From positions 12,796,873 to 12,860,872 of the forward strand of contig OW203745.1 of assembly GCA_934045075.1 (NCBI GenBank): a stretch of DNA of 64,000 nucleotides. The letters run 5' to 3'. Numbering within the stretch: position 1 is the stretch's first letter; every line of letters starts with the position of its first letter. This DNA comes from Yponomeuta sedellus. Taxonomy: Eukaryota; Arthropoda; Insecta; Lepidoptera; Yponomeutidae. Both the position numbers and the translations under genes were made by a program. Shown piece by piece: positions 21,060 to 30,845 of this stretch. The notes below the pieces were generated by a model. The model saw only the letters and a program-made list of their open reading frames with translations. It ran no database searches and was not told the DNA's origin.

Positions 21060-21862
21060 GTGAGGGATAAAGAGATAGATGTAAGCTGCACGGGGGCAAT
21101 CGACTGTACAGAGACCTCAACAGGACATCTGAAACTACTGAATTAAATCATCATGAGAGAAGGGGAGGGCAGAAAAAGTGAAATAAGCTGGAGAAACCCA
21201 GAATTACTGCATGGAGAATGATACTCTGATAAGAGAGAGGCAAGCTGCAACAACTTCTTTAAAAACACTTACGAAATACCTTCTTATGAAGCGGGTTCCC
21301 GATTAAGGATCAATGGTACCTATTTTATAAGAATAAGCAAACCATGGTACCTAAATTGTTTTTATGTATACTATAATAGTGTTTGACCCAGAGTTCAAAA
21401 AATTGTACCTACTTAAATTCTGTTAGCTTTTAGAATATACCTCGGCTACTATCGGATAGAATCGGATATATTCGTGTAATAGAAATATCGGAACTAATAT
21501 GACACTTAATCTGACATAACGTTTCAAAATAGTGAAGGAAAGAGGAAGTAGTAGTTATTACACTCGTGTGCTTTCGGCGAACACCGAAGCCTACTCCAGA
21601 GCCCGAGGTACATTCTAAAAGCAAACAGACTGTATTTATGTAGGTATAAATTCTTCACCCGCAGGGCTCCCTCGGCACGGCGGGACGCGAGTGCAAACGC
21701 ACGTCTGCCGGCACGGACGGCTGCGCGCTTCTGTGCTGCGGCCGCGGATACAACACCAGAAAGCGCAGTGTGCAGACCCGCTGCGAGTGCAAGTTCCACT
21801 GGTGCTGCCGCGTGGAGTGCAACACTTGCGTGCATAGTGAGGAATTACATACGTGTAAATAA
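20902..21862 (+). CDS. Wnt5: Wnt5, last two coding exons (partial gene)
   Basis: Wnt5 is a secreted, cysteine-rich, lipid-modified signalling protein. In Drosophila it acts mainly through Ryk/Derailed receptors in axon guidance. Exons 20902-21059 and 21665-21862 join in phase 0 to give the final ~118 residues. The stretch beginning '[20 protein letters not shown]' and the block '[17 protein letters not shown]' fit Wnt5 better than other Wnts: Drosophila Wnt5 has a closely similar R-G-x-L...PT-x-DL-x-Y-L-x-ESP arrangement. The last exon has the Wnt C-terminal cysteine pattern ([14 protein letters not shown], then CECKFHWCC, then ECNTC and HTCK-stop). Acceptors are TTTTCCTCCAG and CACCCGCAG; the donor is TTG|GTGAGG. 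Earlier exons, including the palmitoylated serine region, lie left of the window. Confidence 0.9.
21420..21630. mobile_element. MITE with 'TTAGCTTTTAGAATATACCT' ends, copy 2 (inverted)
   Basis: Left end 'ctgttagcttttagaatata' and right end 'tctaaaagcaaacagac' are inverted repeats. The element matches 20051-20240 in reverse orientation, sharing 'ctactatcggatagaatcgg' and 'agaaatatcggaactaatat'. An extra ~40 bases lie in its right half. It ends about 34 bases before the last Wnt5 exon. Confidence 0.8.
21665..21862 (+). CDS. Wnt5: Wnt5 terminal coding exon
   Basis: 66 codons including the TAA stop, starting [10 protein letters not shown] and ending ELHTCK. The acceptor is 'cacccgcag'. The last 82 bases of this exon, from the codons RCECKFHW to the stop, are the founder unit of the tandem array that follows immediately. 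Confidence 0.92.
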   Translation, partial: GSLGTAGRECKRTSAGTDGCALLCCGRGYNTRKRSVQTRCECKFHWCCRVECNTCVHSEELHTCK

Positions 21863-23690
21863 GATGTCAATTACTTCTACGCAGCCGAATATACAATCGT
21901 TTCTACGGTTAGAAGACAAACTCGGCTTCGGCTACAACTGCAAGAGTAATGTACAACTGGCTGCGAGTGCAAGTTCCACTGGTGCTGCCACGTGGAACGC
22001 AACACTTGCGTGCATAGTGAAGAATTACATACCGTAAATAGGATGTCGATTACTTCTACGCAGCCGAATATACAATCGTTTCTACAGTTAGAAGACAACT
22101 CGGCTTCGGCTACATCTGCAAGAGTAATGTACAACTCGCTGCGAGTGCAAGTTCCACTGGTGCTACCGCGGGGAGTGCAACACTTGCGTGCATAGTGAAG
22201 AATTACTCACGTGTAAATAGGATGTCGATTACTTCTACACAGACGAATATATATTCGTTTCTTTGGTTAGAAGACTAACTCAGCTTCGGCTACATCTGCA
22301 AGAGTAATGTACAACTCGCTGCGAGTGCAAGTTCCACTGGTGCTGTCACGTGGAACGCAACACTTGCGTGCATAGTGAAAAATTACATACTGTAAATAGG
22401 ATGTCGATTACTCCTACATAGCCGAAGATACTATCGTTTCTACGGTTAGAAGACAAACTCTGCTTCGGCTACATCTGCAAGAGTAATTTACAACTCGCTG
22501 CGAATGCAAGTTCTATTAGAGTTGTTGCGTGGACGTATACAATGCTTGCGTGCATACTGAGACATACTTGCATACGTACAAATCCACCGATTCACCGCAA
22601 GGAGTACAATACATGCGTGCATTCTGAGAAAATACATACGTGCAAGTAGACAAACCCAAACATAGAACCGCATCTACGATTAAAAGATAAACGTGCTGTG
22701 TGTAGAACTCGCTGCGAGTGCAAGTTACACTAACGCTATTGTGTGGACTCCAATGCTTCCGTGCATACTGAGGAAATACATAGGTGCAAATAGACACATC
22801 GTTGTTGTCGATTACCTTTTAGAAAACAAACTCTGACACCTCAAGAGTAGTGTACAACTCGCTGCGAGTGCAAGTTACACCGATGCTGTCGCAAGGACTG
22901 CAATACTTGCGTGCATACTGAGGAAGTACATACAGGCAAGTAGACAGAACCAAGCATAGAACCGCATCTTCGTTTAAAAGATAAACCGTGCTGTACCTAG
23001 GCCTGAAAGCGCTGTACTTGCACAACTCGCTGCGAGTGCAAGTTCCACTGGTGCTGCCGCGTGGACTGCAATACTTGCGTGCATACTAAGGAAATACATA
23101 CGTGCAAATAGACAAACTTGGCTACATGACCACAAGAGTAGTGTACAACTCGCTGCGAGCGCAACTTACACTGATACTGTCGCAAGGACTGCAATACTTG
23201 CGCCCATACTGAGGAAGTACATGCGTGCAAGTAGACAGAACCGTATCTACGATTAAAAGATAAACCGTGATGTAGCTAGGTCTAAAAGCGCAGTGTACAA
23301 CTCGCTGCGAGTGCAAGTGCCACTGGTGCTGCCGCGTGGACTGCAATACTTGCGTGCATAGTAAGGAATGACATACATGTAAATAGACGGATCGTTTCTG
23401 TCGACTACTTTCACGCAGCGAAAGATACAATAGTTTCTACGGTTACAAGACGAACTCGGCTACGTCTACAACACCGCAAGGGTAGTGTACAACTCGCTGC
23501 GAGTGCAAATCCCACTGACGCTGCCTCTAGGAGAGCACTACTTGCGTAGGAAACTACTGAGAAAAACACATGCGCAAGTAGACAAGAACATAAGACTGCT
23601 TCTATAGAACAGAACAGAGTCGCTGCGAGTGCAAATTTTGCTACTGCTGAATACGTGCGTTACTGAGAAAATGCACACGTGCAAATAGTC
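21781..23690 (+). repeat. Tandem array of about 12 units derived from the Wnt5 C-terminal coding segment
   Basis: Each unit starts 'ctgcgagtgcaagttccact', the Wnt5 codons for CECKFH. It continues through 'gcaacacttgcgtgcatag' to a stop-like 'tgtaaatag' or 'tgcaaatag', then about 100 bases of 3' flank ('cggcttcggctac...aagagtaatgtacaactcg'). Units begin at 21781 (inside the genuine exon), 21961, 22139, 22319, 22498, 22712, 22862, 23030, 23153, 23304, 23497 and 23623. The first four periods are 178-180 bases; later ones vary from 123 to 214. Copies 2-4 are close to the founder and the distal copies are more decayed. The coding-derived part appears better conserved than the spacer. No unit has the upstream exon or an acceptor, so these are not extra exons in an obvious sense. 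Confidence 0.92.
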
Positions 23691-23714
23691 AGATTGCTTC
23701 TGTCTATAATATCT

Positions 23715-23885
23715 ACCTACATCTTATGGGCGGCTTGATAACTTCTGACAGTAAGGCCCGCCACTGTCTTACAAACCTCCACCAACCCGGACTTGCCCCC
23801 CGTGGTGGAGTATGGCCTAACCTTCCTGCGATGCAGGCAGAGACCCGTGCCCCAGCAGTGGGGACATACAGGGTTGCAATCGATT
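23715..23885 (+). repeat. 5S-rRNA-derived SINE, 5'-truncated copy
   Basis: Contains the shared body 'gataacttctgacagtaagg', 'cctccaccaacccggacttg', 'gatgcaggcagagacccgtg' and the end 'ccccagcagtggggacatac'. The 5S-like head is absent, so this copy lacks the promoter. It abuts the end of the Wnt5-derived array. Confidence 0.75.
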
Positions 23886-25077
23886 ATCAAACATCCACAG
23901 AACCGAAGATACGACCGCCTTAATGTTTAGTAAATAAACTCCACTACGATTATAACACTCTCACAAGTGTACATTGGAACATTCCCTACTGTTGATTTCT
24001 TAATCGATCATATTTATAGAAATGGTCGCTTACATCTGGCGAATTTTTCTATACGTGTAAGAACACAGATGAAGGGAAAGGTGTTTTAAATTAATCTGGG
24101 TGTAAGAAAGATTAGTTGTCAATCTAGACTTTCTCCCTTATAAATTATGATAATTAAGAGGCTACCGTACTTAAATAAGCGATTTTAATTTATTATACTT
24201 TTTTAAATAGCCAGTAAGTAACTTGATAAGAACTGTTTAACACTATGCCCGTTTTCACCACCGGGGAATTCCCTATTTATTTAATAAGTAAGGAAATTTT
24301 AACCACTTTTTACTCCCCTCTCCCGATGTAAAAAAAATCTTATTCCATCCCCTTATATAAAAAACTAAGTCTTACGTACTAAAAGTACCTCTTTCTTTAC
24401 CTCCTATATCGTTTATATAATAACAGCTCCTAATCTAAATTAACTCTTGTGCTGTCCGGTCTAAGAGCGAAACTTCTTGGACTACGAAAATAAAAGTGAA
24501 ATTTACAACAATATAACGTAGTTTTATTTAAGTCATGCTAGATTATTATTACAAAAACTAAACGATACGCTGTTTAGTTACACAGTGAAATAAATATTGG
24601 TTTTACAGACATTGTACAGTCTATTTATTCTTACTTGTCCAATTTAGTAAACAAGATTCTACCCGTAAACTGTAACTTTTTAGTCCAAAACTGCCATATT
24701 TTCATAAATGACGTAACTTGGAACACTCTTTTAGATAACACGCTGCCAATTTTATAAACATAGTTCATGATAGTTCATGAATTTGCGAGAAAATGTCTAG
24801 TTTAGGCATCTAATCTCAATTTTAAGGTTAGAGTCTTGTTTACTAAATTGGACAAGAATAAATAGACTGTAAGTTGTTTTATTGCACTCATGGTATCTTC
24901 TTAAGGATATTGGGAAAAGATAATCAAAGTGGGAGCTTTTCGCTGAATTTTTCTCAACTACCACTTGACTCGAAGGCATTTGCTAACCTTGTAAGGCCCA
25001 CTTACGTCAGCCAGGGTTAGCTCATTTAACTCGAGTTGACCGTTTAATTCGAAATTATCGATTTTACCGGTTTTGTG
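23886..25077. other. No gene recognised
   Basis: AT-rich DNA downstream of Wnt5 and its array. A segment around 24600-24660 ('acagtctatttattcttact' to 'cccgtaaactgtaacttttt') has an inverted counterpart around 24815-24870. No coding region is recognised. Confidence 0.35.
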
Positions 25078-25258
25078 CTTCCGTGCTTCGCAAGGCACGT
25101 TAAGCCGTTGATGCTGGCTGTCATGTAGTGGCAGTCGTTAAGCGATGTCAGAGGCATTATGGACGGCTTGATAACTTCTGACAGTAAGGCCACTGTCTTA
25201 CAATCCTCCACCAACCCGGACTTGGCCCCCGTGGTGGATTATAGCCTAACCTTCCTTC
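25078..25258 (+). repeat. 5S-rRNA-derived SINE, 5'-truncated copy
   Basis: Begins 'cttccgtgcttcgcaaggca' and shares 'ggctgtcatgtagtggcagtc', 'gataacttctgacagtaagg' and 'cctccaccaacccggacttg' with the other copies. It stops before the usual 'cccagcagtgg' end. Confidence 0.75.
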
Positions 25259-25580
25259 TGACAACTTCCAAGTAGATTACGACCCCTCGAACGTTGTTTT
25301 GGTTAATGGCCTGCGGTCTATTCTCAGAGATGCCAAATATACACCAAAAACCTAATAAAAATCGGACGTTTCGGAGACGTTCGATAACACTGAGACACGA
25401 GATTTTTATATACACATAGCATATATTAAAAAAAGCCAGACCGAAATTGAATTGTTGAAAACGACACAATCATACGATTCCCTAATGCCAAACGCACAAT
25501 TATTGTCCTTAGAACCTCTAGTACAAAAAAACTTTTTTCAGCTGTAATTCCGCGCGTATTTCACCGTGTATAATTTAAAC

Positions 25581-25679
25581 CTAATACCAGTAGGACTTAG
25601 CTGGCTCTCTGTCTTCCTTGATACCCATAGATTCCATAATCTCCATCTCAAAGGTGCAGAGTTTTGGCGCGAAGGTTAT
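25581..25679 (-). CDS. mRpL24: mRpL24 terminal coding exon 6
   Basis: 33 codons including TAG, ITFAPKLCTFEMEI... to ...PAKSYWY; acceptor CTCTTCCAG. The SYWY end matches the conserved C-terminus of uL24m. Confidence 0.93.
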   Translation of the reverse strand: MTFAPKLCTFEMEIMESMGIKEDREPAKSYWY

Positions 25680-28600
25680 CTGGAAGAGAATTTAGCACAC
25701 GTTTAACATGAATGTTTGTTTTAAAAAACCTATTAAGAGGCTACAAATTCCAACCATGCCGGGATTCGAACCAGCGACCTCTGGCTATCCATAGCTATCT
25801 ATGGCTATGAATATTTGTTGTTAGGAAAACTCATCCCAACTAACATGAGAGTACCTACGTTATTATTTAAGATAATTTTTTGCTTAATAACATAGTGTCA
25901 GGAAAAAAGGAAGACCATCCTTACGGCAATGTCATCTTTATTTTGCTGAACAAAATTTCACAACTGTTAAAGTTTCTGAACAAAACAAACAAATAATCAC
26001 TATGCTAATGCAAAAAATTATAACCTATTTAGAGGCTAAAAAGGTCACTGCCTATACGTTATACAGAGAATGTTGTAAAGGTTCGGGTTCGAGTCCCAGC
26101 ATGGGTGGAATTTTTAGCCTTTAAATAGGTCTTTTAGAATTGTCCTTAGCACGGGTTAGTGCATTAAAAAGAATATACACATACATAACTTTTCAAAATA
26201 GTGAAGAAAATGTTTATACAGAGCTGGAAGTAGCGCGCCCGTGGAAGGAAGCGCCCGTGCCGTCGAAGTTATTCCTAAATACTTTTAAAAATGTCCAATC
26301 CAAATACTAGGAAATCATGTGTTGTGTCTAAATGTTAAAATAATACTACTAATTCGCCGGAAAAGTTATTTTTTATAGTTCCAAAAGACGTTAAAATGCG
26401 AATAATATGGATATTTATAGAGTTTTAATAAAACATTAGGATAACGATATGTTATTATTTTTGACAAAAATATTTTCCTTCCAAAACCTTACACATTTTT
26501 CAAAACGATCATCACAATATTTTTTTTACAAACTTCTGCATGCACATCAACATTCCTTGAGGTTTGAAAGTCAACGTGTGCAATACAAAATAGGGGTTTT
26601 ATTTTTCCGGTGATTTCCATTTGTGTTTGTATCTGAGCACAATATTTTATACTTAATAAAAATGTTTGCTTTGGTTGGACACTTTACTTCTATAACGGAG
26701 TCAGTACGCCCGTCAGGCGAGGCACCTATCAGGCCACTCATTCTTTAAAACAAGACCAGATTCCACTATCTTTATGTTAGGGTCTCAATAATTAGCTTTT
26801 GTTTACTAGAGATTTATAAGATTATTAGTGTTTATTTGGTAATAAAAAGATATAAATTTTATAATGTATCACTTTAAGAAAATACCGAAACCATATTATA
26901 ATTATATCGATTCACTGACTATTCTCTCAAATGTATTTTTGATGCTGGCAACCCGAGCAGAACTGAAACGAATTCGGTTGACAGTTTGGAACGGGTTGGT
27001 GGCGGGGAGAGATGAGTCGGTGGGACGGCATTCGATTGGGAACGACGGTTGAAGTCTGCCATTATTTTGTGAATATTTTAAATAAATAACCGTTATTCTG
27101 TTAGACTGGTTTTCCATTTTGATCCTCACCATCTAAGTTGGAGCAGAGTTAACATTTATAAAGTGTATCTTCGCGACTTCCTTGACATCCTTTTCTAATA
27201 TTTTCTTCTTTTGATAGCATTCGTAGCACAACACAGATAAGAAATATTCGCATATCGAGTCGATAAATGAAAACGTTCCCTTTCATTATGTTCGTTCAAT
27301 AACCTAACAAAGGTGGAATATGCAGAAATGTAGTGGCTACTTGTCAAAATTCAGGAGATTTTACTCAATTCTACAAATAAAACAGTAGATCAGCGCTTAA
27401 AATCAGAAAATCTGACAAATTAGTAGCGGCCGGCGCGTTGTGACATGACGTCACAAGCGGTCATGTGACTGTTAGCTGGACTCGATATTTTTCGTAACTT
27501 TGAATGCCTATAAAATCAAAACTACTGAGTATTTTTGACTACAGCAAAAACTAGTGTATTTGTATACATACAGGCTTGAGTGAGACAAGCATTTCAAGCG
27601 ATTTAGCATACCTAGTAACATTCTTCATACTATTTTCTTTTTCAAATCGATGTACATCAACTTTGATGTTTTTTGTTTTCTCGCTATCTTTATTTCTGCT
27701 CCTGTAGTGCTCTCGATCGATGACTTACGACCGAAGCTATCGATCGTAAGCACATAACACAATCACGTAAGCCAAGTTAAGTAAGTACCTTAGCGTGAGC
27801 CTCCACAGTGGTGTCCTTGTCTGTGTTCTCGATATAGGCGGCCTTGCTCTTGTAGTCAATGGTTTCCTCCGCGCCTTTTGGGATCGGAATGATGCGGCTG
27901 CTCTGAGCGGACACACGGACCTGCGTATTTCAATACATTGGAATAGAGATAAAAACTCACGAACAGTTTCTGAATTGAGAATTTCGCTGAGTAAATACTG
28001 TGGTTATATTCTTTTTGATGCACTAACCCGTGCTAAGGACAATTTTAAAAGACCTATTTAAAGGCTAAAAATTCCACCCATGCTGGGACTCGAACCCGCG
28101 ACCTCTGGCTAATCGTGCCAGCGCTCTCCAACTGAGCTAATGGGCGACTCACCGGCATCAGTGAAATTTCCAACCTCTTTACAACATTCTCTGTATTACG
28201 TATAGGCAGTGACCTTTTTAGCCTCTAAATAGGTTTTTTAAAATACTGTGGTGCTGTCTCTCCGATTTTCTAAGCAAAGAGCGTGACAGAACGTTGCTTA
28301 AGTATTAACTTAGTGAAATTCTTAACTCAGAAACCAGCCCTCAGGGTCTTATTTATAAAAAGACGATACGTTAAACCATTTGAAAAATGCTGATTAAACT
28401 AGTCTGTGAGGGAAGTTGATGGAAGAGACTAAATAAACTGACTCTAAAGGCTTTGAATGCTTTAGAGGAAGAGTGTTTTCATAAATAACACGATTATTTA
28501 TTTGCAAAAACATGTTCGTCAAGAAAATACGAGTAAGCAGGCATTTTGGATATTAAATAAAGTACTGTCAAATCAACATATTCTACTGTTATCAGCGTAC

Positions 28601-30735
28601 AAATTAGAGTAGGTATCTGTAAGACTGGAGATGGTTTTAATAATTACAAACTTTTCATTTAAAAATGTTTTCTATCTATTACTTATAATATAATATTTTA
28701 ATAATAAAAATTTTGGCCTCTGCATCTTCATAATAAGATGATTTATACAGTGTCTCGCACTAAAAGGACCACACAGAAGCTACAGTGCCTGGGACATTGT
28801 TTTTTAGATATAATAGTAACTGTATAATTAGAATTTGTCATTGAGAAGTAATTTATGTCTTTTTTTTTACATCAACAATATTTTAATAATAACAGTGAAC
28901 AGTGTTATTAGTATTTTGGAAATAAATATAGGTTTCATTTAGTAGCGGACAAACTAATTAAATTTAGCTGTAGTAGATTTGGTTTCAAAGTGTAATATAA
29001 CAGTCTCAAACATAGGAACATGATGATAACACCGAAATGCATACAAAATAACAACTGACATCTGTCGGGTATCGGACACCTGTTCAGCCAGAGCCTGCCT
29101 CTTAACAGCTAATCTAAAGGGAAGTGGTGGAGTGGAGGAGTGGCCTCTCAATCGGGTGGTCGCGGGTTCAAACCCCGGCATGTACCAATAACTTTGTTTT
29201 CTAAGTTATGTACATTTGTGAAATTATAGTAGCAATACCACTCGCCGCCGGTGAAGGAAAACATTGTAAAGAAACCCTAGTGTCTGAAGTGTTAGCATAC
29301 CTCAGCGCTTGCTACGTACAATGGCCCAACTATGAGGCTAAGTGCGGAAATCTCAGGTCTAACTAACAGCTAGTCTAAAAGACGAAGTACCTTCTCTCCA
29401 TCTTCGGTGTATCTCCACTCAATCTCAGTGGGTTTCAAGGTCTCTGGATCAACCAGTTTGATGTCAGTAGTGACGAGCAGTGGAGCCTCCTCAAGGATTG
29501 TGATGCCTGGGAATTTCTTGGCATCATCTCTGCCCACCTGACGAAAGTTTTCTTCAAAGGTAAAGGAAAAACAGAAAGTTTCTTAAATTAGAGGGTCCAA
29601 GAGAGGACTTTTGCTTTGTGCTGCAATATTTTTTCCAACATATAAATGTATTTATCTTTTGAGCCTAATCAACTTTTTCATAGAAATTTTCACATAGGTG
29701 AAATATCTAGGTGATTTTGCAATTGTCAAGATGATCAAACCTTGATTTTACAAGACGTATATCCGGTATTGCAATCTGGCATGTATACCAACATGAAAAT
29801 CAAACTATGCTTGAAGGCACCTCTTAATTCAACCTCTTAATTCAGTGTTAAAGGTCTAGGATTAAGGTTACTAACGACTCTGAGGTGTGTATTGAGCCCT
29901 TCAACAATGACCCAGTTGCGCTCCTGTATAACTTGTGTGACGATGCCTTGCTTGCCTTTGTCACGGCCAACCATCAGTTCTACACGGTCTCCTCTGAAAC
30001 AATTATATAATCAATCAATTCAATTATTAAAATTTTAATTGTAACTGATTTTAAATAAGAGTTTAAATATAAATATAAATTAAAAAATAATGTTGGTTAA
30101 TTAAAGTTAAGAAAACCTAGTTTCAAATTTTTAATCTTGGTCTAAATTGGTCTTCTAAAACCGATAATTCAAACACCGCTAATAGTAGATGATTTTTAAA
30201 ATCCTGTAAATGGACAATAGATTTTATAGTATTGGCAAGTCAACTTAATTAGCCCAAATGCACTAATAGTCTTCTAATTGTAAGAATTAGAAGATTAGTA
30301 GCAAAATTATCTATATCTTTAAATGAACTTACTAGGGCAATAAACTTCACTACATTCTAACAATGTATGAGAGAAGTAGTATCTTACTTGAAAAAACTCC
30401 ATTCGCCAACTGGCTCCAAAAATACTTTCTTTCTGTGTGTACCTGGCTCGTTCTGCTGTCTGAACTGGAATGTCCATGGCCTGTTCGTAGTAAAACGGTA
30501 CCTTTTACGGGCTATCTGAGCCTTTGGGTACTGAGGATAGCCTGTGGGATTCTTCCAATACACCTGAAAAAGGAATAATTCGGTTTTAGGTTACAATTTT
30601 CGGGAATACATAGAGCAGATAATTTTTAAAGGAAAATACCTGTTCATAGCTCCGTTTAACGTAAGATTCAGGGAAGTTAGAATATTTGATGGTGAGATCA
30701 CCTACTTTCTTGGATAAATAGCTGAATATTCGCAT
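25581..30735 (-). CDS. mRpL24: Mitochondrial large ribosomal subunit protein L24 (uL24m), complete, six coding exons
   Basis: uL24m is a nuclear-encoded KOW-domain protein of the mitochondrial 39S subunit. Coding exons, in order: 30735-30640, 30563-30388, 29993-29879, 29537-29391, 27920-27789 and 25679-25581. They sum to 765 bases, giving 254 residues plus TAG, with every junction phase matching. The N-terminus is MRIFSYLSKKVGDL and the second exon starts VYWKNPTGYPQYPK. The KOW segment spans about residues 92-125, with 'GDRVELMVGRDKGKQGIVTQ' and then 'RNWVIVEGLNTH'. Conserved later blocks are 'LVDPETLKPTEIEWRYTEDG', 'SRIIPIPK', and a C-terminus 'MGIKEDREPAKSYWY' matching the family ending. 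A start at MRIF gives the usual family length. The donor after the third exon (GTCGTT) is weak, but it is the only one that keeps phase. Introns carry SINEs and a THAP pseudogene. Confidence 0.95.
25730..25800 (-). repeat. tRNA-derived SINE (family A), truncated
   Basis: 'cctattaagaggctacaaat' followed by the complement of the B-box ('atgccgggattcgaacca') and 'gcgacctctggctatcc'. The A-box half is missing. Confidence 0.7.
26025..26170 (+). repeat. tRNA-derived SINE (family A), internally deleted
   Basis: Contains 'tacagagaatgttgtaaagg', then directly 'ttcgggttcgagtcccagca' and the tail 'gcctttaaataggtctttta' plus 'ttgtccttagcacgggttag'. The segment with the A-box is deleted, so it should not be transcribed by Pol III. 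Confidence 0.7.
26291..26410 (+). pseudogene. THAP-domain pseudogene fragment
   Basis: From the ATG, the frame reads MSNPNTRKSCVVSKC, then an in-frame TAA, then 'NNTTNSPEKLFFIVPKDVKM' and R-I-I-W. This is the start of a THAP zinc finger: C-x4-C, then N-x5-P-x3-F-F-x-x-P, then R-x-x-W. The second Cys is followed directly by the stop, and the C-terminal Cys/His half is not visible downstream. It lies inside mRpL24 intron 5 on the opposite strand. A decayed THAP-type transposase or host THAP retrocopy is likely. Confidence 0.6.
26411..27788. other. mRpL24 intron 5 remainder
   Basis: No coding region. Around 26935-27130 a GC-richer block ('ggttggtggcggggagagat') is followed by 'aataaataaccgttattctg', reminiscent of a retroelement 3' end. 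At 27430-27475 there are palindromic 'tgacatgacgtcac' and 'ggtcatgtgac'. Confidence 0.3.
27789..27920 (-). CDS. mRpL24: mRpL24 coding exon 5
   Basis: 44 codons, VRVSAQSSRIIPIPK... to ...TTVEAHAK; acceptor TACGCAG, donor AAG|GTACTT. It continues the E-K-V-R-V-S block typical of the family. Confidence 0.93.
28018..28248 (-). repeat. tRNA-derived SINE (family A) in mRpL24 intron 4
   Basis: On the minus strand: 'ctgatgccggtgagtcgccc', A-box 'tagctcagttggagagcgct', B-box 'gggttcgagtcccagcatg', tail 'gcctttaaataggtctttta' and 'ttgtccttagcacgggttag'. It is the same strand as the gene, so the transcript carries the SINE in sense orientation. Confidence 0.85.
28249..29112. other. mRpL24 intron 4, no further feature
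   Basis: AT-rich. At 28745-28800 'gtgtctcgcactaaaaggac' and 'gtgcctgggacattgtttttt' recur at 57985-58045, so a short unnamed repeat is shared with Vha44 intron 3. Confidence 0.35.
29113..29385 (+). repeat. tRNA-derived SINE (family B) in mRpL24 intron 4
   Basis: Reads 'ggaagtggtggagtggagga', 'tctcaatcgggtggtcgcgg', B-box 'gggttcaaaccccggcatg', 'ttgttttctaagttatgtac', 'gttagcatacctcagcgctt' and 'gcggaaatctcaggtctaac'. It ends at the donor of exon 4, antisense to the gene. Confidence 0.85.
29391..29537 (-). CDS. mRpL24: mRpL24 coding exon 4
   Basis: 49 codons, VGRDDAKKFPG... to ...WRYTEDGEK; acceptor TTTCGTCAG, donor AAG|GTACTT. Confidence 0.93.
29879..29993 (-). CDS. mRpL24: mRpL24 coding exon 3 (KOW domain)
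   Basis: One base plus 38 codons, 'GDRVELMVGRDKGKQGIVTQ' to ...GLNTHLR; acceptor TTGTTTCAG. The donor AGA|GTCGTT is non-optimal but keeps phase 0 into exon 4. Confidence 0.88.
30388..30563 (-). CDS. mRpL24: mRpL24 coding exon 2
   Basis: 58 codons plus two bases, VYWKNPTG... to ...VGEWSFF; acceptor TTTTTCAG, donor CAA|GTAAGA. The split Lys codon is completed by the next exon. Confidence 0.92.
30640..30735 (-). CDS. mRpL24: mRpL24 coding exon 1
   Basis: 32 codons from ATG, ending ...SYVKRSYEQ; donor CAG|GTATTT; phase 0. The basic, amphipathic N-terminus is compatible with mitochondrial import. Confidence 0.9.
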
Positions 30736-30835
30736 TTTTGTTGTTTCGTAACCAAACATACAAGCAAAGAGTAGGTATTTAATCTTTGGAGTGCCTATTG
30801 TGGTGCCCACAGAACAATTAAACCAAGAAACGATG

Positions 30836-30845
30836 GTCACGTGAC
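30836..30845. promoter_or_regulatory. Palindromic E-box GTCACGTGAC upstream of mRpL24
   Basis: GTCACGTGAC is the full CLEAR/M-box palindrome bound by bHLH-Zip factors such as TFEB/Mitf and USF. It lies about 100 bases upstream of the mRpL24 start codon. The same 10-mer is retained in the duplicated segment at 39534-39543. Confidence 0.5.

Noticed and set aside
21961..23690. Extra functional Wnt5 exons or multiple Wnt genes
   Set aside because: Units after the first have no acceptor before the coding-like part, lack the GSLGT...CCGRGYNT half, and carry substitutions and indels that break the frame. They are a derived tandem array.
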